NCBI GenBank assembly: GCA_021773075.1 | Contig: JAJFKT010000006.1 | Span: 1-46,011, forward strand | Direction of reading: 5' to 3' | From: Woeseiaceae bacterium | GTDB lineage: Bacteria > Pseudomonadota > Gammaproteobacteria > Steroidobacterales > Woeseiaceae | DNA length: 46,011 nt | In this document: piece by piece, positions 33,650-42,926 of the stretch | Layout: each line of letters opens with the position of its first letter | Position numbering within the stretch: the stretch's first letter is position 1 | Program-made: the position numbers and the translations under genes | Notes under the pieces: model-generated | Told to the model about the DNA's origin: nothing | Databases searched by the model: none | Seen by the model: the letters and a program-made list of their open reading frames with translations, nothing else

Positions 33650-34453
33650 TCAGAGAGTGAGCGTATCGCCGGCCTGTAATCGGTCCATGAATTTCTCCGC
33701 ATTTATGAGCACGTCATCCTGACCGATTTGGTCGAAGGGATTTTCGAGGTGCGCCTGGATGTTGTCGAGGCTAACGAGGATCAGCGAAAACAATACCGGC
33801 ATAACGTAGATGAGCCCTTCTGGATACTCTATCGCAATGTGTGCGAAGTAAGGACCGTAAAGAATCGGCAGCACTGAAATAAAGAAGTCACTAAAGGCAC
33901 GCAGCGTTCGCGGCGTTCGGTACTGATAGATGTGCTTAATCTGCTCAAACGCAAACATCATCTTCGACAGATATTGGTTGCAGCGGGATACCTCGCCGGA
34001 TGCGAGTCCTGCTCCTCTGAGCTCCGTTTTGATGAATTTTGAAATGTTGCAAAAGCTCGAGTAAACACGCTGTTCATGCTCGTCCATCTCATCGCGCTTT
34101 GCGACGAACAGTGAACGAGTGGAAGCGAGTACTTCTCCAAGCAGTTTGCGACACCGTTCTTGTTTGCTGGCGTCCGTATCCTCTAGCCAGTCTCGGGTCG
34201 CGTAGTAAATCGCACGACCGTGTGCTTTTAGCGCGGCGTAGTCGTCCAAAACAGCTTCGCGGCGCTTGTAGGCGCTATTGATAGAAAACACGATGGGGAA
34301 CACAATCGCTGTGGCGATTAACGTCAACGGAAAGTTCGCGATGATGCCGTATTCGCGACACGCCCAGGTCGAGACAACTGCCAATCCGGCGATTGCCAGA
34401 GTCTTGAAGTTGATGATCAGGGCGAAAGTTTTCAGTCGACGAATCATGTGCAT
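33650..34453 (-). CDS. Bestrophin-like anion channel
   Basis: A 267-residue protein with hydrophobic segments at about residues 10-30, 35-55 and 195-240, and the bestrophin C-terminal motif (NIQAHLENPFDQIGQDDV). Bacterial bestrophins are pentameric channels for anions or cations. I use the ATG at 34453; the frame extends upstream to a GTG at 34549 with a poorer ribosome site, and 34447 is also possible. It abuts the stop of the DUF305 gene and diverges from the beta-propeller gene. Confidence 0.85.
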   Translation of the reverse strand: MHMIRRLKTFALIINFKTLAIAGLAVVSTWACREYGIIANFPLTLIATAIVFPIVFSINSAYKRREAVLDDYAALKAHGRAIYYATRDWLEDTDASKQERCRKLLGEVLASTRSLFVAKRDEMDEHEQRVYSSFCNISKFIKTELRGAGLASGEVSRCNQYLSKMMFAFEQIKHIYQYRTPRTLRAFSDFFISVLPILYGPYFAHIAIEYPEGLIYVMPVLFSLILVSLDNIQAHLENPFDQIGQDDVLINAEKFMDRLQAGDTLTL

Positions 34454-34585
34454 GCCTAAAACAGTGTTAATCGTGCCCTGATTTTGGCGTTTTCGCGCAA
34501 CAACTGCCCGGTAGTCGGTCACGTTTTGCGTTTCTGAGAGCTGTCGCACGCCACCAAGACCTCGAAATCCTTAGTATTTTTCCGT

Positions 34586-36289
34586 ATGAACTCGAATGTC
34601 CATCCGCTTGTCGTTGCGCTGGTGCTGATTCTCACCGGAATCGCCATCGTCACGTGGATGTGGGGTTCCGGCGAAGCCGCGAGTATTGGTGGTCCTGCTG
34701 AGTTGAAAGCCGATGGACGTGGCCACAGTTACGTCCAGATTCAAAACGAGCTCGTAGAGCACGACGCCAACGGCCAGTACCTCAAAACTCACGACCTTCG
34801 CGATATGGGTGTGGAGTTGTTTCTGGGGAGCTTTGACTTTTTCTCTAACGGAGACATTCTGCTGCGGCGCGGGCCGGACCCGCGGTCTGTCGGCGACAAT
34901 ATCCGGGCCTTTCAAAGAAAGACCAATCTGGAATCGATCGAACCTGACTCACCAGAATCAGGACTCTTTCGATGCGAATTGCAGAGCAAAGAATGTACGC
35001 GCTTTGGCGTGAGCGGTATTGATTTCAAGGCGGCGCACGGTACATTTATTGATCGGACCACGGACAATGTGTACATCTCCGATACAACTCGCCATGTTCT
35101 CCGAAAATTTTCAGACGATGGTCTGGCGCTGGCTGAACCGGTAAGTGGTTTCAGGTTTCCGAACCAAATACTCATTCTTGATGACAAACTGTTTATAGCA
35201 GACACGAATCACCATGAAGTACGGGTCGTCGACCCGGCGACCGAAAACTTCGCAGCGGAGCTTGCCAGAAAAAACGTAGCACCAGCAATCGCAACGGCGG
35301 CAGGGCAGACCTGGCCCAGTCACTTCACTCGTGTTGGCGATGGTTGGTGGGTCAATAACATGCGCAGCGGCATGAATCAGGGCGGCGTCTACCTGTTCGA
35401 TAACAATTGGCGTTTGGTGCGAAAGCTCGACTTGCCAGACGGTGCCGATCCTATCGCTTTGCTCGCTACAGGTGACGAGGTCTGGATCAGCGATTGGTAC
35501 AATGACAAGGTTCGACGCTTTACGAATACAGGTGAACCACTCTCCGATCTAGATTCAGCGGGGCTTGAAACGATATTGGCGCGTGCCCGCACTGAGCGCA
35601 CGAAGTTCGAAATGATAAGTTACTCGGGCATCGCATTGATTCTGCTTATTCTTGCAGGGCTCGCTGTTCGGGGGTTTGCCGTAGGAATGTCAACGGACAC
35701 CGTAAAAAGCGCTCATGACGAGCGAAGCTCAAGAGCGCAGTCACCTGAGCGGGCACTGGTTCTGACGCCGGATCGTAAAGTGTTGAAACGAATGACATTG
35801 GCACTTCGTTTCATCATCCTAATGTTGCTGTTCGCTGCAGGACTTGTTGCTTATATTGCAGTGGCTTACGACAAACTCGAATTTGGCGTCGAATTCGTTT
35901 TTCTCGGAACAGGGATATTCGCATTCGTTATTCTGATTGCCTGGATCAATCGCTCGAATTGCGGCACGTCAATCCGCGTTGACGGCGCAACAGTGACGCT
36001 ACGTAATCACAACGGTCGGGAGTCGAGTTGTTCTATGCGAGAGCTTCGTTATGACGATACGACAATCGCAACACGTGATGTCAGTGTGTTCCTCGGCCGA
36101 GCACCGGCGTCTATCTACAATCGAGATGACCTGAAGGAAAAACTGTTCCCACGCCTCGTGGGTGCACAAAAGGTATCACCGATTCAAATGCAGAAAATAT
36201 TGATTCAGCAGCAGCACCCGCAGGGCATTACGTTGATTATGGTTGTCGTTGGGCTTCTGATTTACGGGGTATCCGTCGTTTCTAACTAG
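34586..36289 (+). CDS. Membrane protein with periplasmic beta-propeller
   Basis: A 567-residue protein, no exact family. One membrane helix near the N-terminus (about 7-26) precedes an NHL/SGL-like beta-propeller (about 60-325: DNVYISDTTRHVLRKFSDDG, LFIADTNHHEVRVVD, VWISDWYNDKVRRFTNTGE). Three more hydrophobic helices follow (about 350-370, 410-435, 450-470), then a small cytoplasmic-looking domain with Ser/Arg-rich motifs (RNHNGRESSCSMREL) and a final hydrophobic segment. It may sense or bind an extracellular ligand. It diverges from the bestrophin-like gene and stands alone. Confidence 0.78.
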   Translation: MNSNVHPLVVALVLILTGIAIVTWMWGSGEAASIGGPAELKADGRGHSYVQIQNELVEHDANGQYLKTHDLRDMGVELFLGSFDFFSNGDILLRRGPDPRSVGDNIRAFQRKTNLESIEPDSPESGLFRCELQSKECTRFGVSGIDFKAAHGTFIDRTTDNVYISDTTRHVLRKFSDDGLALAEPVSGFRFPNQILILDDKLFIADTNHHEVRVVDPATENFAAELARKNVAPAIATAAGQTWPSHFTRVGDGWWVNNMRSGMNQGGVYLFDNNWRLVRKLDLPDGADPIALLATGDEVWISDWYNDKVRRFTNTGEPLSDLDSAGLETILARARTERTKFEMISYSGIALILLILAGLAVRGFAVGMSTDTVKSAHDERSSRAQSPERALVLTPDRKVLKRMTLALRFIILMLLFAAGLVAYIAVAYDKLEFGVEFVFLGTGIFAFVILIAWINRSNCGTSIRVDGATVTLRNHNGRESSCSMRELRYDDTTIATRDVSVFLGRAPASIYNRDDLKEKLFPRLVGAQKVSPIQMQKILIQQQHPQGITLIMVVVGLLIYGVSVVSN

Positions 36290-36410
36290 CGTCGCTGGCC
36301 GGGCAATCTGGTAGATTAGCGTCTCAGCGCTTCACGAGTAACGAATCCGATGCAAGCAATTCACAGAACGTTGCCCATGCCATGACGACGAAGTTGCGGT
36401 AGAGGATGAT

Positions 36411-37205
36411 TTGAAACCCGAAATCATTGCCGTACTGGTTATTTTCCTCGCGTATTGTGTTGCGGAGTTCGTGCGCACTGATCTTTTTCATAAGAATGGT
36501 CAGCAGCGCAAGGACGTTGTAGTCGAAGTCGTCAGCACTCTGGTGTTGAGCGTATTCACTCAACCGTTCGTTTTGTTTTGTGGTGGTCTGCTTGCCGCGT
36601 TTGCACTCCCGGAACAACAGGGTGCGCTAGCTACCTGGCCGTTATTGGCGCAGGTCGGTTTGCTGCTTTTCTTCGACGACATGACGCAATACTGGTGGCA
36701 TCGGATGTCACACAAGGTCAAATGGCTGTACGAGTTGCATCGGCCACATCACGATGCTGAGTACATGAGTATTCGTATCGTGTATCGAAATAACCTCTTC
36801 TACTACCTGTTGATGCCGGGTCTCTGGTTCTCCGGTGCGTTGATCTATCTCGGTTTGGTTAAAGTCTATGCGGCCTATATCGTCGTCAAGATGCTGGTAA
36901 TTTTCGGCGCGCACTCCGACGTTCGATGGGATGAAGGCCTGTACAGGATTCGCTGGCTATCGCCCGTGATGTGGATAGTCGAACGCGTCATTTCCACGCC
37001 AGCCACGCATTCCGCCCATCATGGTCGGCACATTGACGACGGTGTTACCTACTACAAAGGTAACTACGGGAATCTGTTGTTCTTCTGGGACGTGCTTTTC
37101 GGCACCGCAAAGATTACGCGGCGCTATCCGGATAAGTTTGGTGTGGAAAACCTGGAGCCCGTAACCGCTTCGCGGCAACTACTGTGGCCATTTATTCGGG
37201 ACTAG
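36411..37205 (+). CDS. Fatty acid hydroxylase/sterol desaturase superfamily
   Basis: A 264-residue membrane enzyme with the histidine-box set of the superfamily: HRMSH (near residue 97), HRPHH (near 111) and HSAHH (near 203), which bind a di-iron centre. Members hydroxylate or desaturate lipids such as fatty acids, carotenoids or sterols. Four to five hydrophobic helices frame the boxes. The only start giving the full N-terminus (MKPEII) is a TTG at 36411 with AGAGGA 3 bp upstream of ttg's 5' neighbour TGA; no nearby ATG fits. Confidence 0.85.
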   Translation: MKPEIIAVLVIFLAYCVAEFVRTDLFHKNGQQRKDVVVEVVSTLVLSVFTQPFVLFCGGLLAAFALPEQQGALATWPLLAQVGLLLFFDDMTQYWWHRMSHKVKWLYELHRPHHDAEYMSIRIVYRNNLFYYLLMPGLWFSGALIYLGLVKVYAAYIVVKMLVIFGAHSDVRWDEGLYRIRWLSPVMWIVERVISTPATHSAHHGRHIDDGVTYYKGNYGNLLFFWDVLFGTAKITRRYPDKFGVENLEPVTASRQLLWPFIRD

Positions 37206-37207
37206 CC

Positions 37208-37237
37208 AAAAAAAAAGCCCCGCATGCGGCGGGGCTT
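37208..37237 (-). terminator. Rho-independent terminator of the beta-barrel gene
   Basis: On the minus strand a perfect 9-bp GC stem (AAGCCCCGC paired with GCGGGGCTT, 5-nt loop) is followed by a run of nine T. It lies 21 bp after the beta-barrel stop. The hairpin may also slow transcripts of the plus-strand hydroxylase gene, but that side lacks a T run. Confidence 0.87.
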
Positions 37238-37258
37238 CGAATGGTATTTCTTATCGCC

Positions 37259-37828
37259 TTACTTGCCGAAGTAAAAACGTCCGCCTACTGAGTAGGTGCT
37301 AACGTCGTCGCCAAAGCTCGCTCCGAGAGCCAATGCAAATGCATCGCTGAAGCTGTAGAGACCGCCGACTGTTAGGGCGGTATCGTCGCCGATGTCATCA
37401 AGGTCGACGTAATCGATTGCACCGTGCAGCTCGAGATCCACGCTAGCCGCGAATCGAAGTCCAACGCCGAAGCCGAGACCATCGTCGTCGAAGTTTCCCG
37501 GACCGGGCGCATCAAGATCGATTCTTTGGTACGAAAACCGCGCGAATGCGTCTACTGTTTTTGACAGCTCGGTGTTATATCCGATGCCGGCGCCAAAGGT
37601 CGTTGCGTCGAGACCGAAGTCGAGATCGACTCCCTGATAGTCAGCGAATACATGCCAGTCCGGATTGATGGCGAACGATCCTGTAATTCCGACGCCGTCT
37701 CCGTCAACGTCGATGTCATCGAAGTCGATTCTGCCGTAGTCGAGTTGCAGATAGTTGTAGTCGAATCCTTGCGCGCTAACGGAAGCCGAGAAGGTGAGAA
37801 GTAGTAATACAAGTGTTGTACGAATCAT
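37259..37828 (-). CDS. Small outer membrane beta-barrel protein
   Basis: A 189-residue protein with a signal peptide (about 1-19, ASVSAQG) and alternating hydrophobic strands rich in Asp/Gly turns, for example NYLQLDYGRIDFDD, AGIGYNTELS and GVGLRFAAS. It fits an eight-strand OmpA/OprF-like barrel. The end is YSVGGRFYFGK: the usual terminal Phe is followed by two residues, slightly atypical. Acidic loops (DDIDVDGDG) may bind cations. A strong terminator follows. Confidence 0.8.
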   Translation of the reverse strand: MIRTTLVLLLLTFSASVSAQGFDYNYLQLDYGRIDFDDIDVDGDGVGITGSFAINPDWHVFADYQGVDLDFGLDATTFGAGIGYNTELSKTVDAFARFSYQRIDLDAPGPGNFDDDGLGFGVGLRFAASVDLELHGAIDYVDLDDIGDDTALTVGGLYSFSDAFALALGASFGDDVSTYSVGGRFYFGK

Positions 37829-37965
37829 GACTTAATCCTGTTGTTGCCCAATTGTGCGCATGCTAATCGCGCCCGCACACAAAATGGTGCCGCAGGTCAC
37901 AAAATCAAGCAACGCGGGCTTATTGTCTTATACTGAATGTGAATGGGGGCTGAAGTGGGACGGCG

Positions 37966-38901
37966 TTATGTTGAGGTTAGGAGCTGCTCATTACCGGTCT
38001 GTTCGGCCTTCTTCTTCGGAATGGAATCGGTCTTGCGGGTTCTCAGGACAAACAAATTACCAACAAGCACAAACGCGGCGCCGATTATAGTTGTCGCAGT
38101 GATTTCCAGCCCTTCGAACAACACGGACAGGATGAGGGCGACCAAAGGAAACGTGACCATCGCGTAGCCGGCCCTGTTAGCGCCGATTCGCCCGAGCAGA
38201 GTCAGGTATGCACCGAATGCGACAATCGAGCCGAATATCGTCAGGTAGGCGAGCGAACTGACATACGCGATCGACGAATCAAAGTTGAATTCGTGGCCGT
38301 CATAAAGTGCGATCGAGCCTATCAATAGGGTGCCGTAAAACATACCCCAGGCGTTTGTTTGCACAACCGGGAGTTTTTGTTTTTGTGTGGACTGCGACAC
38401 CATGTTGCCAAAGGACGCTGTCAGTGCTGCAAGCAGCGCGAGGACCGAACCAAAGAACACTGAATCCGAGAATGAGACTTCCTTGATTTGCGGTGCAAAC
38501 AGAAAGAACATGCCAATAGCGCCGAGCGCAGCACCGATCAGCACTCCGCGGCCCGCTTTCACACCAAAGAATAGGCGTGAATTTAGAATGTTCATCCATA
38601 CCATCAATGAAAACGCGATCGCATTCAATGCCGACGTAATGTGAATTTGTGCATGGTAGGACAGGATGTAGTTAATACCGAACAGCAGGAAACCGAGTGC
38701 GAGAAACCACAAGTGGTGTCGTGGCGCGAATCTTAATCGCAGGCCACGGTATCGACTCCAGCCAAACAACAGCAGTGAGGCCGCGGCATAGCGATAAACC
38801 AGCGACACTTCCGGGGCAACGGTCCCGAGCTGAAACTCGATAGCGAAGAATGTCGACCCCCAGATCAATACCGTAATGACGAATAGAACCGCATTGTTCA
38901 T
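37966..38901 (-). CDS. EamA/DMT-family transporter (MocR-linked)
   Basis: A 311-residue protein with ten hydrophobic segments in two EamA repeats (ITVLIWGSTFFAIEFQLG, NAIAFSLMVWMNILNSRLFFG, GAYLTLLGRIGANRAGYAM, VTFPLVALILSVLFEG). The ATG at 38901 has GGAGG 6 bp upstream and overlaps the stop of the 64-residue ORF (ATGA), so the two are translationally coupled. Divergent to a MocR regulator, an arrangement known from other MocR-transporter pairs, so the regulator probably controls it. Substrate unknown; vitamin B6 or amino compounds are plausible from the PLP-type regulator. Confidence 0.9.
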   Translation of the reverse strand: MNNAVLFVITVLIWGSTFFAIEFQLGTVAPEVSLVYRYAAASLLLFGWSRYRGLRLRFAPRHHLWFLALGFLLFGINYILSYHAQIHITSALNAIAFSLMVWMNILNSRLFFGVKAGRGVLIGAALGAIGMFFLFAPQIKEVSFSDSVFFGSVLALLAALTASFGNMVSQSTQKQKLPVVQTNAWGMFYGTLLIGSIALYDGHEFNFDSSIAYVSSLAYLTIFGSIVAFGAYLTLLGRIGANRAGYAMVTFPLVALILSVLFEGLEITATTIIGAAFVLVGNLFVLRTRKTDSIPKKKAEQTGNEQLLTST

Positions 38902-39092
38902 TTGCGGCCTCCACAATATCGCTCATACATCGTGTCTTCGACGATACGTCTGCTTAGATCACGATAGTGATGGAGTCGCGTCGCCGGCGCGAGGATCTGG
39001 TCCACGATGACACGCCAGATCGACGGATGACAGACCGGCAGGTTGTGGCGCTCTGAGCGGCTTTCCTTGTTGCTGTGAATTTGAGTTGTCAT
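38898..39092 (-). CDS. 64-residue protein of unknown family
   Basis: A short basic protein (many Arg/His: NKESRSERHNLPVCH, RLHHYRDLSRRIVED). It is kept as a real gene because a strong GGAGGA ribosome site lies 7 bp before its ATG, it sits right behind the MocR/DMT operator region, and its stop overlaps the transporter start by four bases. No domain is recognised and no signal peptide or membrane helix is seen. A leader role for the transporter is one reading. Confidence 0.65.
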   Translation of the reverse strand: MTTQIHSNKESRSERHNLPVCHPSIWRVIVDQILAPATRLHHYRDLSRRIVEDTMYERYCGGRK

Positions 39093-39142
39093 GGCTGGTC
39101 CTCCGGTCTGAATTTGCGTGAGTTGACTCTACGGATTTTCTG

Positions 39143-39189
39143 GTGATATAACAGACACAGTTATCACGAAATAAGACCTATACAGTTAT
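39143..39189. promoter_or_regulatory. Candidate MocR operator between divergent genes
   Basis: GTGATATAAC and GTTATCAC (39143-39167) form an inverted repeat with one bulged base, and ACAGTTAT occurs as a direct repeat at 39157-39164 and 39182-39189, 25 bp apart. Direct repeats are typical MocR targets; the second one overlaps the regulator's ATG. Confidence 0.55.
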
Positions 39190-40630
39190 GCTGAACGTCG
39201 ACAAACAATGTGACACCTTTCTCTACCGCCAAGTTATTGATTTAATAACGGAAAATATGGAGAGCGGAACGCTTCTTCCCGGTGATCGCTTGCCTTCCTT
39301 AAGAAAAATGAGTAGGACAGCGGGTGTTAGCATCCCAACTGTTCGCCAGGCCTACGTTGAATTGGAGCGCAGGCGGCGGGTCGAGTCGCGGCCCCAGTCC
39401 GGGTTTTATGTGCGCCATCTGGCAGCAAACGAGCTCGTCCTGCCAACCCGCACGACTGCGGCAAGGCCGGCCCATTTGCACTGCCGCTCGCTGATGGAGC
39501 GCGTCTACGATGGCATTAATAATCCGGATCTCGTACCACTCGGAATTGCCAATCCCTCAATGGCCAAGTCAGCAGCGAAAACGCTGCACCGAGCGATGAA
39601 ACGCGTGATGGCCAGAGCGGAAGAACGCAGTCTTGGTTATGCCTCTACCCTGGGTGAGCCATCGTTGCGACGCCAAATCGCGTATCACTACCTCGATACA
39701 GTTGGCGCACAGGTTGAGCCCGATGAAATTTGCATTACGAACGGCGGCCAGGAAGCGCTGCTGCTAGCGTTATCCTCTGTGGCATCAGCGGGCGATGTCA
39801 TCGCCGTAGAAACGCCGACCTATCACGGCATGCTGGAATTGATCGACAGTCTCGGCATGTTGGCGGTAGAAATCGAAACCTGTCCTGAGGAGGGCGTAAC
39901 CCTCGAGCAGCTTGAACGTACTTTCAAAAAACACCCGGTGAAGGTGTGTATGTTTTCGACAACTCTTGGAAATCCACTCGGCGTAAGCTTGCCCGACGAA
40001 GAGCGAACGAGGTTGGTGAAGTTACTCGAGGACTACGATGTCGCATTAGTGGAAGATGACGTGTACGGCGACTTGCGATTTGACGGCCAGCGACCAATGC
40101 CGGTGCAATTTCTAGGCGGCAAAGCGCGCATTCTAACCTGCGGTTCATTTTCCAAAACGGCCGCGTCGGGCTATCGAATTGGTTGGGTCGTCGCCGGTGA
40201 GCGAATCGACGAGATTGCGCGGCGCAAGCGCGCCTTCTCATGTTCATCAGGCTACCTGCAGCAACTAACGCTCGCGGACTTTCTGGCATCAGGCGACTAC
40301 AACCGTCATTTGAAATCTCTGCGACCCGTCCTTAAGCGCAACTCGGAGCGCATGCAGGCGTTGGTCGCGGAACACTTCCCTTCAGAAACACGAACATCCA
40401 GGCCAGCCGGCGGCTCTGTTCTCTGGCTCGAATTGCCAAAGATGGTCGATGCAGAAAAACTCTTCGACGCTGCGATGGCCGCTGGTATTAGCATTGCACC
40501 GGGGCATATTTTCTCTCCGTGTGCCTGCTATTTAAATTTTATCCGCTTGAGTTTCGGTCATCCCTGGACGGAGAAGACGGAAGAGGCCATCAAATGGCTG
40601 GGCCAGCAAGTTGCCAAGCTGGCCGCCTGA
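39188..40630 (+). CDS. MocR-type (GntR/aminotransferase) regulator
   Basis: A 480-residue protein. A GntR winged helix (about 10-78: FLYRQVIDLITENMESGTLL, SLRKMSRTAGVSIPTVRQAY) is fused to a fold-type I PLP-dependent aminotransferase domain (about 110-478). The PLP lysine is Lys323 in GSFSKTAASGYRIGW; LGNPLGVSLPDEER and VEDDVYGDLRF are family motifs. MocR regulators sense PLP or amino compounds. It is divergent from the small ORF/EamA pair and probably controls it. Confidence 0.93.
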   Translation: MLNVDKQCDTFLYRQVIDLITENMESGTLLPGDRLPSLRKMSRTAGVSIPTVRQAYVELERRRRVESRPQSGFYVRHLAANELVLPTRTTAARPAHLHCRSLMERVYDGINNPDLVPLGIANPSMAKSAAKTLHRAMKRVMARAEERSLGYASTLGEPSLRRQIAYHYLDTVGAQVEPDEICITNGGQEALLLALSSVASAGDVIAVETPTYHGMLELIDSLGMLAVEIETCPEEGVTLEQLERTFKKHPVKVCMFSTTLGNPLGVSLPDEERTRLVKLLEDYDVALVEDDVYGDLRFDGQRPMPVQFLGGKARILTCGSFSKTAASGYRIGWVVAGERIDEIARRKRAFSCSSGYLQQLTLADFLASGDYNRHLKSLRPVLKRNSERMQALVAEHFPSETRTSRPAGGSVLWLELPKMVDAEKLFDAAMAAGISIAPGHIFSPCACYLNFIRLSFGHPWTEKTEEAIKWLGQQVAKLAA

Positions 40631-40633
40631 TAC

Positions 40634-42745
40634 TCAATAGCGAAACGAAAACTCCAACCCGGCCTGTCTGGGTTTGCTTGGCCACGCGATGTCAGCGGGC
40701 AGGCCGATGAAACGTGCGGCAAAAAACCACTCGATGTAGTCCTCATCGAATACATTGTTTACATACAGCCGCGTCGTCCAGCGTTCACTTTCCAGTGCCA
40801 GACTCAGATTCGTCAGGTCGTAGGCAGGTTGAATGTCGAGGTTGTCGAGGGTCCAGTAGGTCTTGTCACGGTGTTCGTAATCGATGCGGCTGACAATCGC
40901 CAGATCATCACTTAGAGATAGCGTGTGCTGGGCTGAGAGATTCAAAGTCCAAACCGGCGCACCTGGAACGTTGCGACCAACAATCTCGCTGGCCGGTACT
41001 AATACTCCCGGTACGGCTTCGTACTCCTTGATTTCACTGCTGGTGAATCCGAATCCGAGATTGAGTTGCAGGCTGTCTATGGGAACTGCCGTGACTTCAA
41101 TTTCACCGCCCGTGATTTCGCTTTCGGGAATGTTTATGTTTGCCTGAGTGCCTGTCTGGTCAAACAAGAAAAACTGCTGATCGGTGTAGTCGATGAGAAA
41201 CAAAGACACGCCGGCACGCAATCGGCCGCCCAACGCGTTGCCTTTCAATCCGGTCTCATAGCTGAGCAGCGATTCCTTATCAAAACCGGGCATGAAGTTG
41301 CTACCAGCTGAGAGATTGTTAAAACCACCCGCACGGAATCCTTTACCAACCGTAACGTAGCCAAGCAGTCCTTCGCGGAAGCTGTAGGCGAGGCTGGCTT
41401 TCGGTTGTAGTTCGCTGAACGTACTACTGCGCCCCTGGGTTACATCCTTGGGCGTTTCATCGTCGTAACGGAATGCGAGTGTGAGTTCGAGATCGTCTCT
41501 GATGTCATAACTGAAATTACCAAACACTGCGAAGTTCTCGAGCTTCAAATCCTGTGCCGCAGGTGGAACTGGAAAACCCAGGAAGGTTGTTGCGAGGGAT
41601 CGGAACCGGTCCTGACTAAAATACTGCAGCCCGGCGGCCCAGCGGAACGCCGTATTGGAGTTTGATACCAGTCGGAATTCCTGTGCGACGGTTTCGGACT
41701 CGTCGATCACGATGATGTCGATTGCTTCGAACAGCGTTTGATCAAGGTCCTGATCATTGCCCGAGTCCACATCAGTGTAAGAGGTGATAGAGCTCAGCGT
41801 TCCCCAGCCGAATTCATAGTCGATCTTGGCCGACACTTCCCGTGCGTCGACAAAAGACTCACCGATTCGATTTGACTGAATGATGTAGGTCGGATTGCCG
41901 AACAGAATCGGCGCCGCGGGCGGCGGCAGCGGGAGGAAGCCCTCGCTGCCGGGCATGAAATAGCCAGAACCACCTTCCTGATCCAGTAACTGTCCGCGCA
42001 GGTCGATCGATAATCGCTCGCTTGGCGTGAATAACAGGCGACCACGAAATGCGCTGGATTCCTTGTAGTCGACATATTGATTGTCGAGAAAGGTGTTGCG
42101 GAGCTGGCCTTCGCGGTCCTGTATTCGAAATGACGCTCGGTAGAGCAGCTTGTCATTTACCAGTGGTCCCGAGGCACTACCTCCGACAGCGTAGTCCTGT
42201 CCTTCAGCGGCAGAGATGCGAAAGTTGTACTCGGGGGTAGCTGTGGGCTGCCGGGTAGAAATTAGAATCGCGCCACCGATCGCGTTGCGTCCATAGAGGG
42301 CACCTTGCGGACCGCGAAGCACGTCGACGCTCTCGATGTCGAAGAGCTCTTGCGTCGTCAGCAGGTTATTGGTTGCGCTTATTCCATCAATTCGGAACGA
42401 CACAGGGGGCTGACCGGTGCCGCGGTTTTGTCGAACGCCACGAATCACGAGCGTACTGACACCAACTTCCTGATCATCCGAAAAGCGGAGATTTGGCGTG
42501 AGTTCCGCCACTCGATTGATACGTTCAATTCGGTGGCGTTCTATATCAGCGGCGGTGAACGCAGTGATTGAGTCGGGTACGTCGGAGAGTTTTTCGGCAC
42601 GGTAACGGGACGTAACTATGATTTCGTCGATGTAGGAATCATCGAAGTCAATCGATTGAGCGAGACTGAAGCCAACAGGCAGGAAACTGAGGCACAAAAC
42701 AAGCGCTGTAGCGGCACGGAGCGCACGGGCCGATTGGTGAGACAC
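40634..42745 (-). CDS. TonB-dependent outer membrane receptor
   Basis: A 703-residue protein with a signal peptide (about 1-28), a TonB box region (DEIIVTSRYRAEKLSDVPDS), a plug domain (about 45-165: RINRVAELTPNLRFSD, VDVLRGPQGALYGRNAIGGA) and a 22-strand barrel ending in FSFRY. I take the GTG at 42745, with AAGGA 7 bp upstream, rather than the much longer frame that runs upstream through the divergent gene. Ligand unknown: no siderophore, vitamin or carbohydrate genes flank it. A Fur-like sequence lies about 100 bp upstream. Confidence 0.92.
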   Translation of the reverse strand: MSHQSARALRAATALVLCLSFLPVGFSLAQSIDFDDSYIDEIIVTSRYRAEKLSDVPDSITAFTAADIERHRIERINRVAELTPNLRFSDDQEVGVSTLVIRGVRQNRGTGQPPVSFRIDGISATNNLLTTQELFDIESVDVLRGPQGALYGRNAIGGAILISTRQPTATPEYNFRISAAEGQDYAVGGSASGPLVNDKLLYRASFRIQDREGQLRNTFLDNQYVDYKESSAFRGRLLFTPSERLSIDLRGQLLDQEGGSGYFMPGSEGFLPLPPPAAPILFGNPTYIIQSNRIGESFVDAREVSAKIDYEFGWGTLSSITSYTDVDSGNDQDLDQTLFEAIDIIVIDESETVAQEFRLVSNSNTAFRWAAGLQYFSQDRFRSLATTFLGFPVPPAAQDLKLENFAVFGNFSYDIRDDLELTLAFRYDDETPKDVTQGRSSTFSELQPKASLAYSFREGLLGYVTVGKGFRAGGFNNLSAGSNFMPGFDKESLLSYETGLKGNALGGRLRAGVSLFLIDYTDQQFFLFDQTGTQANINIPESEITGGEIEVTAVPIDSLQLNLGFGFTSSEIKEYEAVPGVLVPASEIVGRNVPGAPVWTLNLSAQHTLSLSDDLAIVSRIDYEHRDKTYWTLDNLDIQPAYDLTNLSLALESERWTTRLYVNNVFDEDYIEWFFAARFIGLPADIAWPSKPRQAGLEFSFRY

Positions 42746-42845
42746 GATATTTCCTTTTATTTCAGGTAATTGTTTCTGCAACGAACATACCAGTCTACCC
42801 GTCCGGTTCCATACATACATTCCGCAGGTCCGTTTCGGATGTCTG

Positions 42846-42864
42846 AAAATAATGAGAATTACTG
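42846..42864. promoter_or_regulatory. Possible Fur box
   Basis: AATAATGAGAATTACT matches 10 of 12 positions of two GATAAT units. It lies between the divergent TonB-receptor and lipocalin-like genes. The match is partial. Confidence 0.3.
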
Positions 42865-42926
42865 GCGCTGATAGTAGTCTCAATCCCCAAGGATTAGAGC
42901 AGATAGCTCGAACAACGGGGGTGAAA

